This document shows, in pieces, positions 31,009 through 43,918 of a DNA stretch of 64,000 nucleotides (positions are counted from its first letter, which is position 1; each line of letters opens with the position of its first letter). A model generated the notes under the pieces. That model made no database searches and was not told the DNA's origin. It was given only the letters and a program-made list of their open reading frames with translations. Both the position numbers and the translations under genes were made by a program. Source of the stretch: Serripes groenlandicus (lineage: Eukaryota; Mollusca; Bivalvia; Cardiida; Cardiidae); contig JASEVX010000003.1 of assembly GCA_031761405.1 (NCBI GenBank), forward strand, positions 65,214,927 to 65,278,926, written 5' to 3'.

Positions 31009-31196
31009 TTAACCCTTTACCACATACACATACAACCAATTTGCATCAGATGATTTTGAACTCATCTAGACCAAATATGGCTGAAAATAAAAATATTGAG
31101 GCAAAAGATGCAACTGTTCAACATAATCAACAATGTTTTCGAAAGACGTTTGCTGCAGGTGCGTCAAAAAGCGTATGTATGTGTGAAATGGTTAAT
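31009..31196. mobile_element. M1 MITE-like element
   Basis: TTAACCCTTTACCACATAC to ATGTGTGAAATGGTTAA, with GCATCAGATGATTTTGAAC and ACGTTTGCTGCAGGTGCG. The central hairpin is degraded. Confidence 0.75.
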
Positions 31197-31380
31197 TAAC
31201 AACCATTCGTTGAAGTCTTGGACTTTAAATGATCAATTTGAGTTATTGAAAGTTGTTCAAATACGGCTGTTATTTCCGATAAATATTGCTGTGAAAAGCC
31301 ACATGAATCCCAATTGTTTGGATATTGGGTAAGAAAACATTTGGCTTTGTTCAAAAGTAAACTCCTGTTCGGGATAAGAT

Positions 31381-31416
31381 TAACCCTTTTTCCAAACAGC
31401 TGCAGCAGGCGACCTT
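31381..31416. mobile_element. Solo M1 terminal fragment at the broken end of exon A1
   Basis: TAACCCTTTTTCC followed by AGCTGCAGCAGGCGACC is the terminal part of an M1 element only. It adjoins the point where exon A1 homology stops. Confidence 0.6.
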
Positions 31417-31573
31417 ATATAGTTAAACCACGCCCCCGTGCATGTCGAGTGACCTTCGCACCTGGTTTTGCAATGACTGGGTTGAAGAATTGAACTTTCA
31501 GTGGCAAAGCTCGGGGAACATTCCGGTCCAGGACCACAGTTAGTACACGTTTGTACTACAGGATCTGTACACT
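31417..31573 (-). pseudogene. Type A cysteine-module exon A1, truncated at its 3' side
   Basis: The acceptor ATAACCAG abuts a type A module with exact spacing: Cys at residues 2, 10, 13, 19, 35, 39 and 45, including the QTCTNC and HCKTRC motifs. After the residues GAWFN at about 47-51 the homology stops. The DNA runs into a fragment of the MITE end that starts TAACCC at 31381, and the frame soon meets a stop. The last three cysteines and the donor are missing. The exon is probably skipped or non-functional. It is the module nearest the signal-peptide exon, and no B exon is visible between it and A2. Confidence 0.65.
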
Positions 31574-31634
31574 CTGGTTATAACGATATAATTATGAATA
31601 ATATTATGAATGTACACAATACTGATTATCTAGA

Positions 31635-31924
31635 TATGAGCAGTCCCGCGAGAAACCAACAGTGTAGACTTTACGTAAAGTATCGATCCGGATCAGCCTA
31701 AGCATGCCCCGCCGGATCAGCCTAAGCATGCCCCGCAGGCTTATCCGGATAGACACTTTTCGACTCCTTTGGTTTTTTTCTGTTTCAGGAATCATTTCTC
31801 TATACTTCTATCCCCCTGAGACGGAATGTGTCGACCCGGATCAGTCTGCGCGGACTGCGCAGGCTGATATGGGTCGATACATTACGCTAAAGCCATAATG
31901 TTAGTTTTCTCGCGAGACGGTTCA
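31635..31924. mobile_element. M2 MITE-like element, opposite orientation
   Basis: ATGAGCAGTCCCGCGAG to TTTTCTCGCGAGACGGTTCA, with a local 23-bp duplication of the CCGGATCAGCCTAAGCATGC segment and GCGCGGACTGCGCAGGCTG. Confidence 0.85.
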
Positions 31925-32055
31925 TTATGTATAATAGTACAATTTCTTGTTAACCGTTTCCAACAATTGATAAATCCGCCGCAAACGAGTTTGAAAGTAG
32001 CTAGGAAGAGATAAGGAAAATCTCCGCTAAACTTAAAGTATGATTATTAGTTAAA

Positions 32056-32642
32056 AAAAAAACAAGAAATATCTTTAAAAAAGATAAACGTCGAACAATA
32101 TGTGAAAACATTAAGAAATGCATCATATGCGCATATTATTTGACTTGAATATCACAGAGACATATAAACATTGTGTTTATATGTCTCTGAAAATCAGAAA
32201 GGTTTTGTTTAGTTTGAAAAAGGTTTCTACACAAATTTGTGTCATGACAAATACGCCACATGACTGGAGATTACGCGAGGCTCCCAAGGGGTGTATAAGT
32301 TTCAATTAACGATGAATATTTGAAAACTTATTATGTTTCAAAAATAATAAATATTTCGCTCTTAGATATTATATTTCATACGTTTTCACTGATTTTTTTT
32401 TCACTGAAATTTATTTCTTAAGGAAAACAATTAAAGGTTAGTATGCAGAACATTACTTTTTAAAACTTCACCTTATTAGTGCCTCTCGTAGGATCGCCAA
32501 CTTAACTATGAACCAATCAAAACGTTTCATTTCCTTTATTTCTTCAACATTATTGATTAAATACAACATTTGATTGGCCTACAATCTAGATTATTTGTTT
32601 ATACATCTAGGTCAAAACTGACGTTAAGACAGCTTTCCCCGA
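32056..32642. repeat. Dispersed duplication R3, second copy
   Basis: Matches 27229-27925 at both ends. In place of the tRNA-like block it has a perfect palindrome at 32157-32189 (AGAGACATATAAACA, loop TTG, TGTTTATATGTCTCT). A 15-bp local duplication of TTTTTTTTTCACTG also distinguishes it. Confidence 0.82.
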
Positions 32643-32648
32643 AAAAAA

Positions 32649-32763
32649 AGTAACCAAAGGAGAAATTGCTCATTATCGTCGATGTCTCCTTTTTTACAAC
32701 ACTCTTTTCAAATGTTGTCTGTTGCAGATGTGTCAAAATGCGTGAGCAGTTGGGAAATAGTAA
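32649..32763. mobile_element. M1 MITE-like element, partial
   Basis: AAGGAGAAATTGCTCATTAT, GTCTCCTTTTTTACAAC, GTTGTCTGTTGCAGATG and TTGGGAAATAGTAAC identify one half of an M1 copy. Nothing coding was seen between here and the satellite at 33251. Confidence 0.6.
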
Positions 32764-33250
32764 CGATTTACTATCAACATATTCCATTTTATATCCCGTG
32801 AAAACAATCAACGCATAAATAGATCCAAATTGTTTACAAATTCAGCGGATTTTTAAAATTTATTTTAATCAAACTCAATTTCCTAAACGAACTATCAAAC
32901 ATTTAAAACTTGATCTCCTTTTGACTATTAATGTATTCCGAAAGTTTTGGGTGTGAGATAAGACGTGTCCAATTACTGTTGAAGAAGGGTCATGTTCGCT
33001 TTGAGTTCATTCTGAGAAATATAAATACATGTATTTATATGTCAGAGCTATAGATGAGGGCTGTTTTGCAGCGAAATAGTTAGAATTATAAAGATTATGT
33101 TTCTAATCTGTACTCGCTAACTTTCTGAATTCGAAACATCAATTTTCCGTAAATGAACTTTCTACATTTTTATTTCGTTTTTACTATTTCGCTCGGTGCG
33201 CTCAGAGATTCGAACCTCACGCTGTAGAAAAGAGCAGTTACAAATCCTGA

Positions 33251-36200
33251 TATTGTGAAAGCGCCACATTCCCCTTATTTCATTGTTATCAATATAGATT
33301 GTGAAAGCGCTACATACCACTTATTTCGTTGTTATCAATTGAGATTGTGAAAGCGCTACATTCCCCTTATTTCGTTGTTATTAATAGAGATTGTGAAAGC
33401 GCTACATACTACTTATTTCGTTGTTATTAATAGAGATTGTAAAAGCGCTACATATCGCTTATTTCGTTGTTATTAATAGAGATTGTGAAAGCGATAAATA
33501 CCGCATATTTCGTTGTTATTAATAGAGAGTATGAAAGCGCTACATACCGCTTATTTCGTTGTTATTAATAGAGATTGTGAAAGCGCTACATACCACTTAT
33601 TTCGTTGTTATTAATAGAGATTGTGAAAACGCTACATACCTCTTATTTCGTTGTTATTAATAGAGATTGTGAAAACGCTACATACCGCTTATTTCGTTGT
33701 TATTAATAGAGAGTGTGAAAGCGCTACATACCCCTTATTTCGTTGTTATTAATAGAGATTGTGAAAGCGCTACATACCACTTATTTCGTTGTTATTACTA
33801 GGGATTGTGAAAGCGCTACATACCACTTATTTCGTTGTTATTAATAGAGATTGTGAAAACGCTACATATCGCTTATTTCGTTGTTATTAATAGAGAGTGT
33901 GAAAACGCCACATACCGCTTATTTCGTGGTTATCAATAGAGATTGTGAAAGCGATACATACCGCTTATTTCGTTGTTATTAATAGAGATTGTGAAAACGC
34001 TACATACCGCTTATTTCGTTGTTATTAATAGAGAGTGTGAATGCGCTACATACCGCTTATGTCGTTGTTATCAATAGAGATTGTGAAAGCGCTACATACC
34101 GCTTATTTCGTTGTTATCAATAGAGATTTTGACAGCGCTACATACCGCTTATTTCGTTGTTATTAATAGAGATTGTGAAAGCGCTACATACCGCTTATTT
34201 CGGTGTTATCAATAGAGAGTGTGCAAACACTACATACCGCTTATTTCGTTGTTATTGATAGAGATTGTGAAAGCGCTACATACCGCTTATTTCGTTGTTA
34301 TCAATAGAGATTGTGAAAGCGCTACATACCGCTTATTTCGTTGTTATTAATAGAGATTGTGAAAACGCTACATACCGCTTATTTCGTTGTTATTAATAGA
34401 GAGTGTGAAAGCGCTACATACCGCTTATTTCGTTGTTATCAATAGAGATTATGAAAGCGCTACATACCGCTTATTTCGTTGTTATCAATTGAGATTGTGA
34501 AAGCGCTACATACCGCTTATTACGTTGTTATTAATAGAGATTGTGAAAGCGCTACATACCGCTTATTTCGTTGTTATTAATAGAGAGTGTGAAAGCGCTA
34601 CATACCGCTTCTTTCGTTGTTATCAATAGAGATTATGAAAGCGCTACATACCCCTTATTTCGTTGTTATCAATTGAGATTGTGAAAGCGCTATATACCGC
34701 TTAATTCGTTGTTATTATTAGAGATTGTGAAAGCGCTACATACCGCTTATTTCGTTGTAATTAATAGAGAGTGTGAAAGCGCTACATACCGCTTATTTCG
34801 TTGTTATCAATAGAGATTTTGACAGGGCTACATACCGCTTATTTCGTTGTTATTAATAGAGAGTGTGAAAGCGCTACATACCACTTATTTCGTTGTTATT
34901 ATTAGAGATGGTGAAAGCGCTACATACCGCTTATTTCGTTGTTATCAATTGAGAGTGTGAAAACGCTATATACAGTTATTTCGTTGTTATTAATAGAGAT
35001 TGTGAAAGCGCTACATACCGCTTATTTCGTTGTTATTAATAGAGAGTGTGAAAACGCCACATACCGCTTATTTCGTGGTTATCAATAGAGATTGTGAAAG
35101 CGCTACATACCACTTATTTCGTTGTTATTAATAGAGATTGTGAAAACGCTACATACCGCTTATTTCGTTGTTATCAATAGAGAGTGTGAAAGCGCTACAT
35201 ACCGCTTATTTCGTTGTTATCAATAGAGATTGTGAAAGCGCTACATACCACTTATTTCGTTGTTATTAATAGAGATTGTGAAAGCGCTACATACCGCTTA
35301 TTTCGTTGTTATCAATAGAGAGTGTGCAAACACTACATACCGCTTATTTCGTTGTTATTGATAGAGATTGTGAAAGCGCTACATACCGCTTATTTTGTTG
35401 TTATCAATAGAGATTGTGAAAGCGCTACATACCGCTTATTTTGTTGTTATTAATAGAGATTGTGAAAACGCTACATACCGCTTATTTCGTTGTTATTAAT
35501 ACAGATTGTGATAACGCTACATACCGCATATTTTGTTGTTATTAATAGAGATTGTGAAAACGCTACATACCGCTTATTTCGTTGTTATTAATAGAGAGTG
35601 TGAAAACGCCACATACCGCTTATTTCGTGGTTATCAATAGAGATTGTGAAAGCGCTACATACCACTTATTTCGTTGTTATTAATAGAGATTGTGAAAACG
35701 CTACATACCGCTTATTTCGTTGTTATTAATAGAGAGTGTGAATGCTCTACATACCGCTTATGTCGTTGTTATCAATAGAGATATTGAAAGCGCTACATAC
35801 CGCTTATTTCGTTGTTATCATAGAGATTTTGACAGCGCTACATACCGCTTATTTCGTTGTTATTAATAGAGATTGTGAAAGCGCTACATACCGCTTATTT
35901 CGGTGTTATCAATAGAGAGTGTGCAAACACTACATACCGCTTATTTCGTTGTTATTGATAGAGATTGTGAAAGCGCTACATACCGCTTATTTCGTTGTTA
36001 TCAATAGAGATTGTGAAAGCGCTACATACCGCTTATTTCGTTGTTATTAATAGAGATTGTGAAAACGCTACATACCGCTTATTTCGTTGTTATTAATAGA
36101 GAGTGTGAAAGCGCTACATACCGCTTATTTCGTTGTTATCAATAGAGATTATGAAAGCGCTACATACCGCTTATTTCGTTGTTATCAATTGAGATTGTGA

Positions 36201-39200
36201 AAGCGCTACATACCGCTTATTACGTTGTTATTAATAGAGATTGTGAAAGCGCTACATACCGCTTATTTCGTTGTTATTAATAGAGAGTGTGAAAGCGCTA
36301 CATACCGCTTATTTCGTTGTTATCAATAGAGATTATGAAAGCGCTACATACCCCTTATTTCGTTGTTATCAATTGAGATTGTGAAAGCGCTATATACCGC
36401 TTAATTCGTTGTTATTATTAGAGATTGTGAAAGCGCTACATACCGCTTATTTCGTTGTTATTAATAGAGAGTGTGAAAGCGCTACATACCGCTTATTTCG
36501 TTGTTATCAATAGAGATTTTGACAGGGCTACATACCGCTTATTTCGTTGTTATTAATAGAGAGTGTGAAAGCGCTACATACCACATATTTCGTTGTAATT
36601 AATAGAGATTGTGAAAGCGCTACATACCGCTTATTTCGTTGTTATTAATAGAGAGTGTGAATGAAAACGCTACATACCGCTTATTTCGTTGTTATTAATA
36701 GAGAGTGTGAAAGCGCTACATACCGCTTATTTCGTTGTTATCAATAGAGATTTTGACAGGGCTACATACCGCTTATTTCGTTGTTATTAATAGAGAGTGT
36801 GAAAGCGCTACATACCACTTATTTCGTTGTTATTAATAGAGATTGTGAAAGCGCTACATACCGCTTATTTCGTTGTTATCAATTGAGAGTGTGAAAACGC
36901 TACATACAGTTATTTCGTTGTTATTAATATAGATTGTGAAAGCGCTACATACCGCTTATTTCGTTGTTATTAATAGAGAGTGTGAAAACGCCACATACCG
37001 CTTATTTCGTGGTTATCAATAGAGATTGTGAAAGCGCTACATACCACTTATTTCGTTGTTATTAATAGAGATTGTGAAAACGCTACATACCACTTATTTC
37101 GTTGTTATCAATAGAGAGTGTGAAAGCGCTACATACCGCTTATTTCGTTGTTATCAATAGAGATTGTGAAAGCGCTACATACCACTTATTTCGTTGTTAT
37201 TAATAGAGATTGTGAAAGCGCTACATACCGCTTATTTCGTTGTTATCAATAGAGAGTGTGCAAACACTACATACCGCTTATTTCGTTGTTATTGATAGAG
37301 ATTGTGAAAGCGCTACATACCGCTTATTTTGTTGTTATCAATAGAGATTGTGAAAGCGCTACATACCGCTTATTTCGTTGTTATTAATAGAGATTGTGAA
37401 AACGCTACATACCGCTTATTTCGTTGTTATTAATACAGATTGTGATAACGCTACATACCGCATATTTTGTTGTTATTAATAGAGATTGTGAAAACGCTAC
37501 ATACCGCTTATTTCGTTGTTATTAATAGAGAGTGTGAAAGCGCTACATACCGCTTATTTCGTTGTTATCAATAGAGATTGTGAAAGCGCTACATACCGCT
37601 TATTTCGTGGTTATCAATAGAGAGTGTGAAAACGCTACATACCGCATATTTCGTTGTTATCAATTGAGATTGTGAAAGCGCTACATACCGCTTATTTCGT
37701 TGTTATTAATAGAGATTGTGAAAGCGTTACATACCGCTTATTTCGTTGTTATTAATAGAGAGTGTGAAAGCGCTACATACCGCTTCTTTCGTTGTTATTA
37801 ATAGAGATTATGAAAGCGCTACATACCCCTTATTTCGTTGTTATCAATTGAGATTGTGAAAGCGCTACATACCGCTTAATTCGTGGTTATTATTAGAGAT
37901 TGTGAAAGCGCTACATACCGCTTATTTCGTTGTTATTAATAGAGAATGTGAATGAAAACGCTACATACCGCTTATTTCGTTGTTATTAATAGAGAGTGTG
38001 AAAGCGCTACATACCACTTATTTCGTTGTTATCAATAGAGATTTTGACAGGGCTACATACCGCTTATTTCGTTGTTATTAATAGAGAGTGTGAAAGCGCT
38101 ACATACCACTTATTTCGTTGTTATTAATAGAGATGGTGAAAGCGCTACATACCGCTTATTTCGTTGTTATCAATTGAGAGTGTGAAAACGCTATATACAG
38201 TTATTTCGTTGTTATTAATAGAGATTGTGAAAGCGCTACATACCGCTTATTTCATTGTTATTAATAGAGAGTGTGAAAGCGCCACATACCGCTTATTTCG
38301 TGGTTATCAATAGAGATTGTGAAAGCGCTACATACCACTTATTTCGTTGTTATTAATAGAGATTGTGAAAACGCTACATACCGCTTATTTCGTTTTCATC
38401 AATAGAGAGTGTGAAAGCGCTACATACCGCTTATTTCGTGGTTATCAATAGAGATTGTGAAAGCGCTACATACCACTTATTTCGTTGTTATTAATAGAGA
38501 TTGTGAAAGCGCTACATACCGCTTATTTCGTTGTTATCAATAGAGAGTGTGCAAACACTACATACCGCTTATTTCGTTGTTATTAATAGAGAGTGTGAAA
38601 ACGCTACATACCGATTATTTCGTTGTTATTAATAGAGAGTGTGAAAGCGCTACATACCGCTTATTTCGTTGTTATTAATAGAGATTGTGAAAGCGCTACA
38701 TACCGCTTATTTCGTTGTTATTAATAGAGATTGTGAAAGCACTACATACCGCTTATTTCGTTGTTATCAATAGAGATTGTGAAAGCGCCACATAAAACGC
38801 TACATACATTTATTTCGTTGTTATAATAGAGATTGTGAAAACGCTACATACCGCTTATTTCGTTGTTATTAATAGAGAGTGTGAAAACGCCACATACCGC
38901 TTATTTCGTGGTTATCAATAGAGATTGTGAAAGCGCTACATACCTCTTATTTCGTTGTTATTAATAGAGATTGTGAAAACGCAACATACCGCTTATTTCG
39001 TTGTTATTAATAGAGAGTGTGAAAGCGCTACATACCGCTTATTTCGTTGTTATCAATAGAGATTGTGAAAGCGCTATATACCGCTTATGTCGTTGTTATT
39101 AATAGAGATTGTGAAAACGCTACATACCGCTTATTTCGTTGTTATGAATAGAGATTGTGAAAGCGCTACATACCGCTTATTTCGTTGTTATCAATAGAGA

Positions 39201-42200
39201 TTGTGAAAGCGCTACATAAAACACGCTACATACAGTTATTTCGTTGTAATAATAGAGATTGTGAAAACGCTACATACCGCTTATTTCGTTGTTATTAATA
39301 GAGAGTGTGAAAACGCCATATACCGCTTATTTCGTGGTTATCAATAGAGATTGTGAAAGCGCTACATACCTCTTATTTCGTTGTTATTAATAGAGATTGT
39401 GAAAACGCTACACACCGCTTATTTCGTTGTTATGAATAGAGAGTGTGAAAGCGCTACATACCGCTTATTTCGTTGTTATCAATAGAGATTGTGAAATCGC
39501 TATATACCGCTTATGTCGTTGTTATTAATAGAGATTGTGAAAACGCTACATACCGCTTATTTCGTTGTTATGAATAGAGATTGTGAAAGCGCTACATACC
39601 GCTTATTTCGTTGTTATTAATAGAGATTGTGAAAGCGCTACATACCGCTTATTTCGTTGTTATTAATAGAGATTGTGAATGCGCTACATACCGCTTATTT
39701 CGTTGTTATTAATAGAGAGTGTGAAAGCGCTACATACCGCTTATTTCGTTGTTATTAATAGATATTGTGAAAGCACTACATACCGCTTATTTCGTGGTTA
39801 TCAATAGTGATTGTGAAAGCGCTACATACCAATTATTTCGTTGTTATTAATAGAGATTGTGAAAGCGCTACATACCGCATATTTCGTTGTTATTAATAGA
39901 GATTGTGAAAGCGCTACATACCGCTTATTTCGTTGTTATCAATAGAGAGTGTGCAAACACTACATACCGCTACATTTCGTTGTTATTAATAGAGAGTGTG
40001 AAAACGCCACATACCGCTTATTTCGTGGTTATCAATAGAGATTGTGAAAGCGCTACATACCTCTTATTTCGTTGTTATTAATAGAGATTGTGAAAACGCT
40101 ACATACCGCTTATTTCGTTGTTATTAATAGAGAGTGTGAAAGCGCTACATACCGCTTATTTCGTTGTTATCAATAGAGATTGTGAAAGCGCTATATACCG
40201 CTTATGTCGTTGTTATTAATAGAGATTGTGAAAACGCTACATACCGCTTATTTCGTTGTTATGAATAGAGATTGTGAAAGCGCTACATACCGCTTATGTC
40301 GTTGTTATTAATAGAGATTGTGAAAGCGCTACATACCGCTTATTTCGTTGTTATTAATAGAGATTGTGAAAGCGCTACATACCGCTTATTTCGTTGTTAT
40401 TAATAGAGAGTGTGAAAGCGCTACATACCGCTTATTTCGTTGTTATTAATAGAGATTGTGAAAGCGCTACATACCGCTTATTTCGTGGTTATCAATAGTG
40501 ATTGTGAAAGCGCTACATACCACTTATTTCGTTGTTATCAATTGAGATTGTGAAAGCGCTACATACCGCTTATTTCGTTGTTATTAATAGAGATTGTGAA
40601 AGCGCTACATACCGCTTATTTCGTTGTTATTAATAGAGATTGTGAAAGCGCTACATACCGCTTATTTCGTGGTTATCAATAGAGAGTGTGAAAACGCTAC
40701 ATACCGCATATTTCGTTGTTATCAATTGAGATTGTGAAAACGCTACATACCGATTATTTCTTTGTTATTAATAGAGAGTGTGAAAGCGCTACATACCGCT
40801 TATTTCGTTGTTATTAATAGATATTGTGAAAGCGCTACATACCGCTTCTTTCGTTGTTATCAATAGAGAGTATGAAAGCGCGACATACCGCTTATTTCGT
40901 TGTTAACAATTGAGATTGTGAAAGCGCTACATACCGCTTATTTCGTTGTTATCAATAGAGAGTGTGAAAGCGCTACATACCACTTATTTCGTTGTTATCA
41001 ATAGAGAGTGTGAAAGCGCTACATACCGCTTATTTCGTTGTTATCAATTGAGAGTGTGAAAACGCTACATACAGTTATTTCGTTGTTATTAATAGAGATT
41101 GTGAAAGCGCTACATACAGCTTATTTCGTTTTTATTAATAGAGAGTGTGAAAACGCCACATACTGCTTATTTCGTGGTTATCAATAGAGATTGTGAAAGC
41201 GCTACATACCTCTTATTTCGTTGTTATTAATAGAGATTGTGAAAACGCTACATACCGCTTATTTCGTTGTTATTAATAGAGAGTGTGAAAGCGCTACATA
41301 CCGCTTATTTCGTTGTTATCAATAGAGATTGTGAAAGCGCTATATACCGCTTATGTCGTTGTTATTAATAGAGATTGTGAAAACGCTACATACCGCTTAT
41401 TTCGTTGTTATGAATAGAGATTGTGAAAGCGCTACATACCGCTTATGTCGTTGTTATTAATAGAGATTGTGAAAGCGCTACATACCGCTTATTTCGTTGT
41501 TATTAATAGAGATTGTGAAAGCGCTACATACCGCTTATTTCGTTGTTATTAATAGAGAGTGTGAAAGCGCTACATACCGCTTATTTCGTTGTTATTAATA
41601 GAGATTGTTAAAGCGCTACATACCGCTTATTTCGTGGTTATCAATAGTGATTGTGAAAGCGCTACATACCACTTATTTCGTTGTTATCAATTGAGATTGT
41701 GAAAGCGCTACATACCGCTTATTTCGTTGTTATTAATAGAGATTGTGAGAGCGCTACATACCGCTTATTTCGTTGTTATTAATAGAGATTGTGAAAGCGC
41801 TACATACCGCTTATTTCGTGGTTATCAATAGAGAGTGTGAAAACGCTACATACCGCATATTTCGTTGTTATCAATTGAGATTGTGAAAACGCTACATACC
41901 GATTATTTCTTTGTTATTAATAGAGAGTGTGAAAGCGCTACATACCGCTTATTTCGTTGTTATTAATAGATATTGTGAAAGCGCTACATACCGCTTCTTT
42001 CGTTGTTATCAATAGAGATTATGAAAGCGCGACATACCCCTTATTTCGTTGTTAACAATTGAGATTGTGAAAGCGCTACATACCGCTTATTTCGTTGTTA
42101 TTATTAGAGATTGTGAAAGCGCTACATACCGCTTATTTCGTTGTTATTAATAGAGAGTGTGAATGAAAACGCTACATACCGCTTATTTCGTTATATTAAT

Positions 42201-42670
42201 AGAGAGTGTGAAAGCGCTACATACCGCTTATTTCGTTGTTATCAATAGAGATTTTGACAGCGCTACATACCGCTTATTTCGTTGTTATTAATAGAGAGTG
42301 TGAAAGCGCTACATACCACTTATTTCGTTGTTATTAATAGAGATTGTGAAAGCGCTACATACCGCTTATTTCGTTGTTATCAATTGAGAGTGTGAAAACG
42401 CTACATACCGCTTATTTCGTTGTTATTAATAGAGAGTGTGAAAGCGCTACATACCACTTATTTCGTTGTTATTAATACAGATTGTGAAAACGCTAGATAC
42501 CGCTTATTTCGTTGTTATTAATAGAGAGTGTGAAAACGCTACATACCGCTTATTTCGTTGTTATTAATAGAGATTGTGAAAGGGCTACATACCGCTTATT
42601 TCGTTGTTATTAATATAGATTGTGAAAGCGCTACATACCGCTTATTTCGTTGTTATTAATAGAGAGTGTG
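33251..42670. repeat. Satellite array, 46-bp unit, about 205 copies
   Basis: The unit contains GTGAAAGCGCTACATAC, CGCTTATTTCGTTG and TTATTAATAGAGAT. Common variants replace GATTGTG with GAGTGTG, GCGCTAC with ACGCTAC or ACGCCAC, and TTATTAAT with TTATCAAT. Rare marker variants (GTGCAAACACTAC, TTTTGACAGGGC, TTATTTCGTGGTTATC) recur in the same order at long intervals, showing higher-order repeats of about 37 units and of about 25 units. No spacer sequences and no gene inside. It lies in the putative first intron of the module gene. Confidence 0.97.
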
Positions 42671-42718
42671 ATGAATTCTTGATGAATGTGTCTCCTTGTC
42701 AACGAGCCGATCGTAGTT

Positions 42719-42900
42719 TTAACCTTTCCCACATACATAAATATGCAGCAGACGACTTTGAATACATCTAGGAAAAAACATGGAAAACCTCTATAATGAT
42801 TGGTATATTTACTGAAAAAAGTTTCTCATTTTGCCACAACGTTTTCAAAAGTCGTCTGCTGCAGATGCGTCAAAATGCGTCTGAAACTGGGAAAGGGTTA
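42719..42900. mobile_element. M1 MITE-like element at the satellite edge
   Basis: AACCTTTCCCACATAC to CTGGGAAAGGGTTA, with ATGCAGCAGACGACTTTG and GTCGTCTGCTGCAGATGCG. It begins about 50 bp after the last 46-bp unit. Confidence 0.8.
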
Positions 42901-43048
42901 AAAAACAATAAAAAACCATTTTGGCATAGACCTTAATATATATATTTGTACAGAAGCAAAGACTCCAAGTCGTTTATATATACAAAGTTTGTTGACGAGA
43001 GATATTTTTGTATTAGTAGATATAAACTTTAACCAGCTCGGCATAGTT

Positions 43049-43218
43049 ACAGGATTCTTCTTCTTCTTCTTCTTCTTCTTCTTCTTCTTCTTCTTCTTCT
43101 TCTTCTTCTTCTTCTTCTTCTTCTTCTTCTTCTTCTTCTTCTTCTTCTTCTTCTTCTTCTTCTTCTTCTTCTTCTTCTTCTTCTTCTTCTTCTTCTGCTT
43201 CTTCTTCTTCTTCTTCTC
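43049..43218. repeat. TTC/GAA microsatellite, about 170 bp
   Basis: Almost pure CTT/TTC triplets with a few substitutions near the right end. It yields spurious poly-Lys and poly-Phe frames. Long GAA/TTC tracts can form triplex DNA. Confidence 0.97.
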
Positions 43219-43615
43219 CTTCATTATTATAATAAATTAACGACTACTGAAGTACTGACCATCATTATGAGTAATATCTCTTCTGCTTTTATTTATCAAA
43301 CTCTAATCAGTCAATATAAATAAATTATTCCATACCTAATTTATACGTCCAATCGTAGACGCTCATTCGAATCATGTGACCGTACAATATATTTCCGTAT
43401 CGGGACGCACGCGCGTACAAAATAACCCGTATTCTTTTCGTATTGTACGATGCACAGGTCCCATGTTAAACCTATGATAAAGACCGAAACGCGTGAAAAG
43501 GTTCCGAATGAAAGTCTGAATCGACAGGCGCTCTAGATAAAGCGTTACGATAAAGCTCCTGTTGTCACCGGATCATTATTGTCGTTTGCAAACAAGGAGT
43601 AACACTGAAACTAAA

Positions 43616-43715
43616 ATGTTATCCGATTCTGAAATAGATGACTTTGTAATTGAACAGAAACAATTATCAGAAACAATAAAGGGGAAAAAGTCGAGGTATA
43701 GAATAAAAAGATCAT
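43616..43715 (+). CDS. Unrecognised short open frame beside the hairpin
   Basis: From an ATG at 43616 the frame reads MLSDSEIDDFVIEQKQ then a basic KGKKSRYRIKRS stretch, and runs directly into the hairpin at 43714. The acidic start with an IDDF motif recalls the N-termini of some tyrosine-recombinase (Crypton-like) proteins, but the match is too short to call. It may be the remnant of a mobile element whose end is the hairpin, or chance. Confidence 0.2.
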
Positions 43716-43865
43716 TTAACAGTGTTCTGTACAATACGGAATATATTTGGACTCGTACACAGCTTGGAAAATCATATTGGACTCGCCTAGCGGCTCGTCC
43801 AATATGATTTTCCAAGCTGTGTACTCGTCCAAATATATATCCGTATTGTACAGAACACTGTTAAA
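43714..43865. repeat. Near-perfect hairpin with 72-bp arms
   Basis: The left arm starts ATTTAACAGTGTTCTGTAC and the right arm ends GTACAGAACACTGTTAAAT. The inner arms are CTTGGAAAATCATATTGGAC and its inverse, around a loop of about seven bases (CCTAGCG). Only a few mismatches exist across 72 bp. It lies 54 bp downstream of the donor of the signal-peptide exon, in intron 1. Confidence 0.93.
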
Positions 43866-43918
43866 TAACCTATAATTATTTTACACCAAGACCTTTTACA
43901 GTCTGTTATCAAACATAC

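Noticed and set aside
39887..40081. 64-residue open frame
   Set aside because: It lies wholly inside the 46-bp satellite.
33251..42670. CRISPR-like regular repeats
   Set aside because: Units are directly adjacent with no unique spacers, the genome is eukaryotic and no cas genes exist; it is a satellite.
42898..43240. Poly-lysine and poly-phenylalanine open frames
   Set aside because: They are translations of a TTC/GAA microsatellite.
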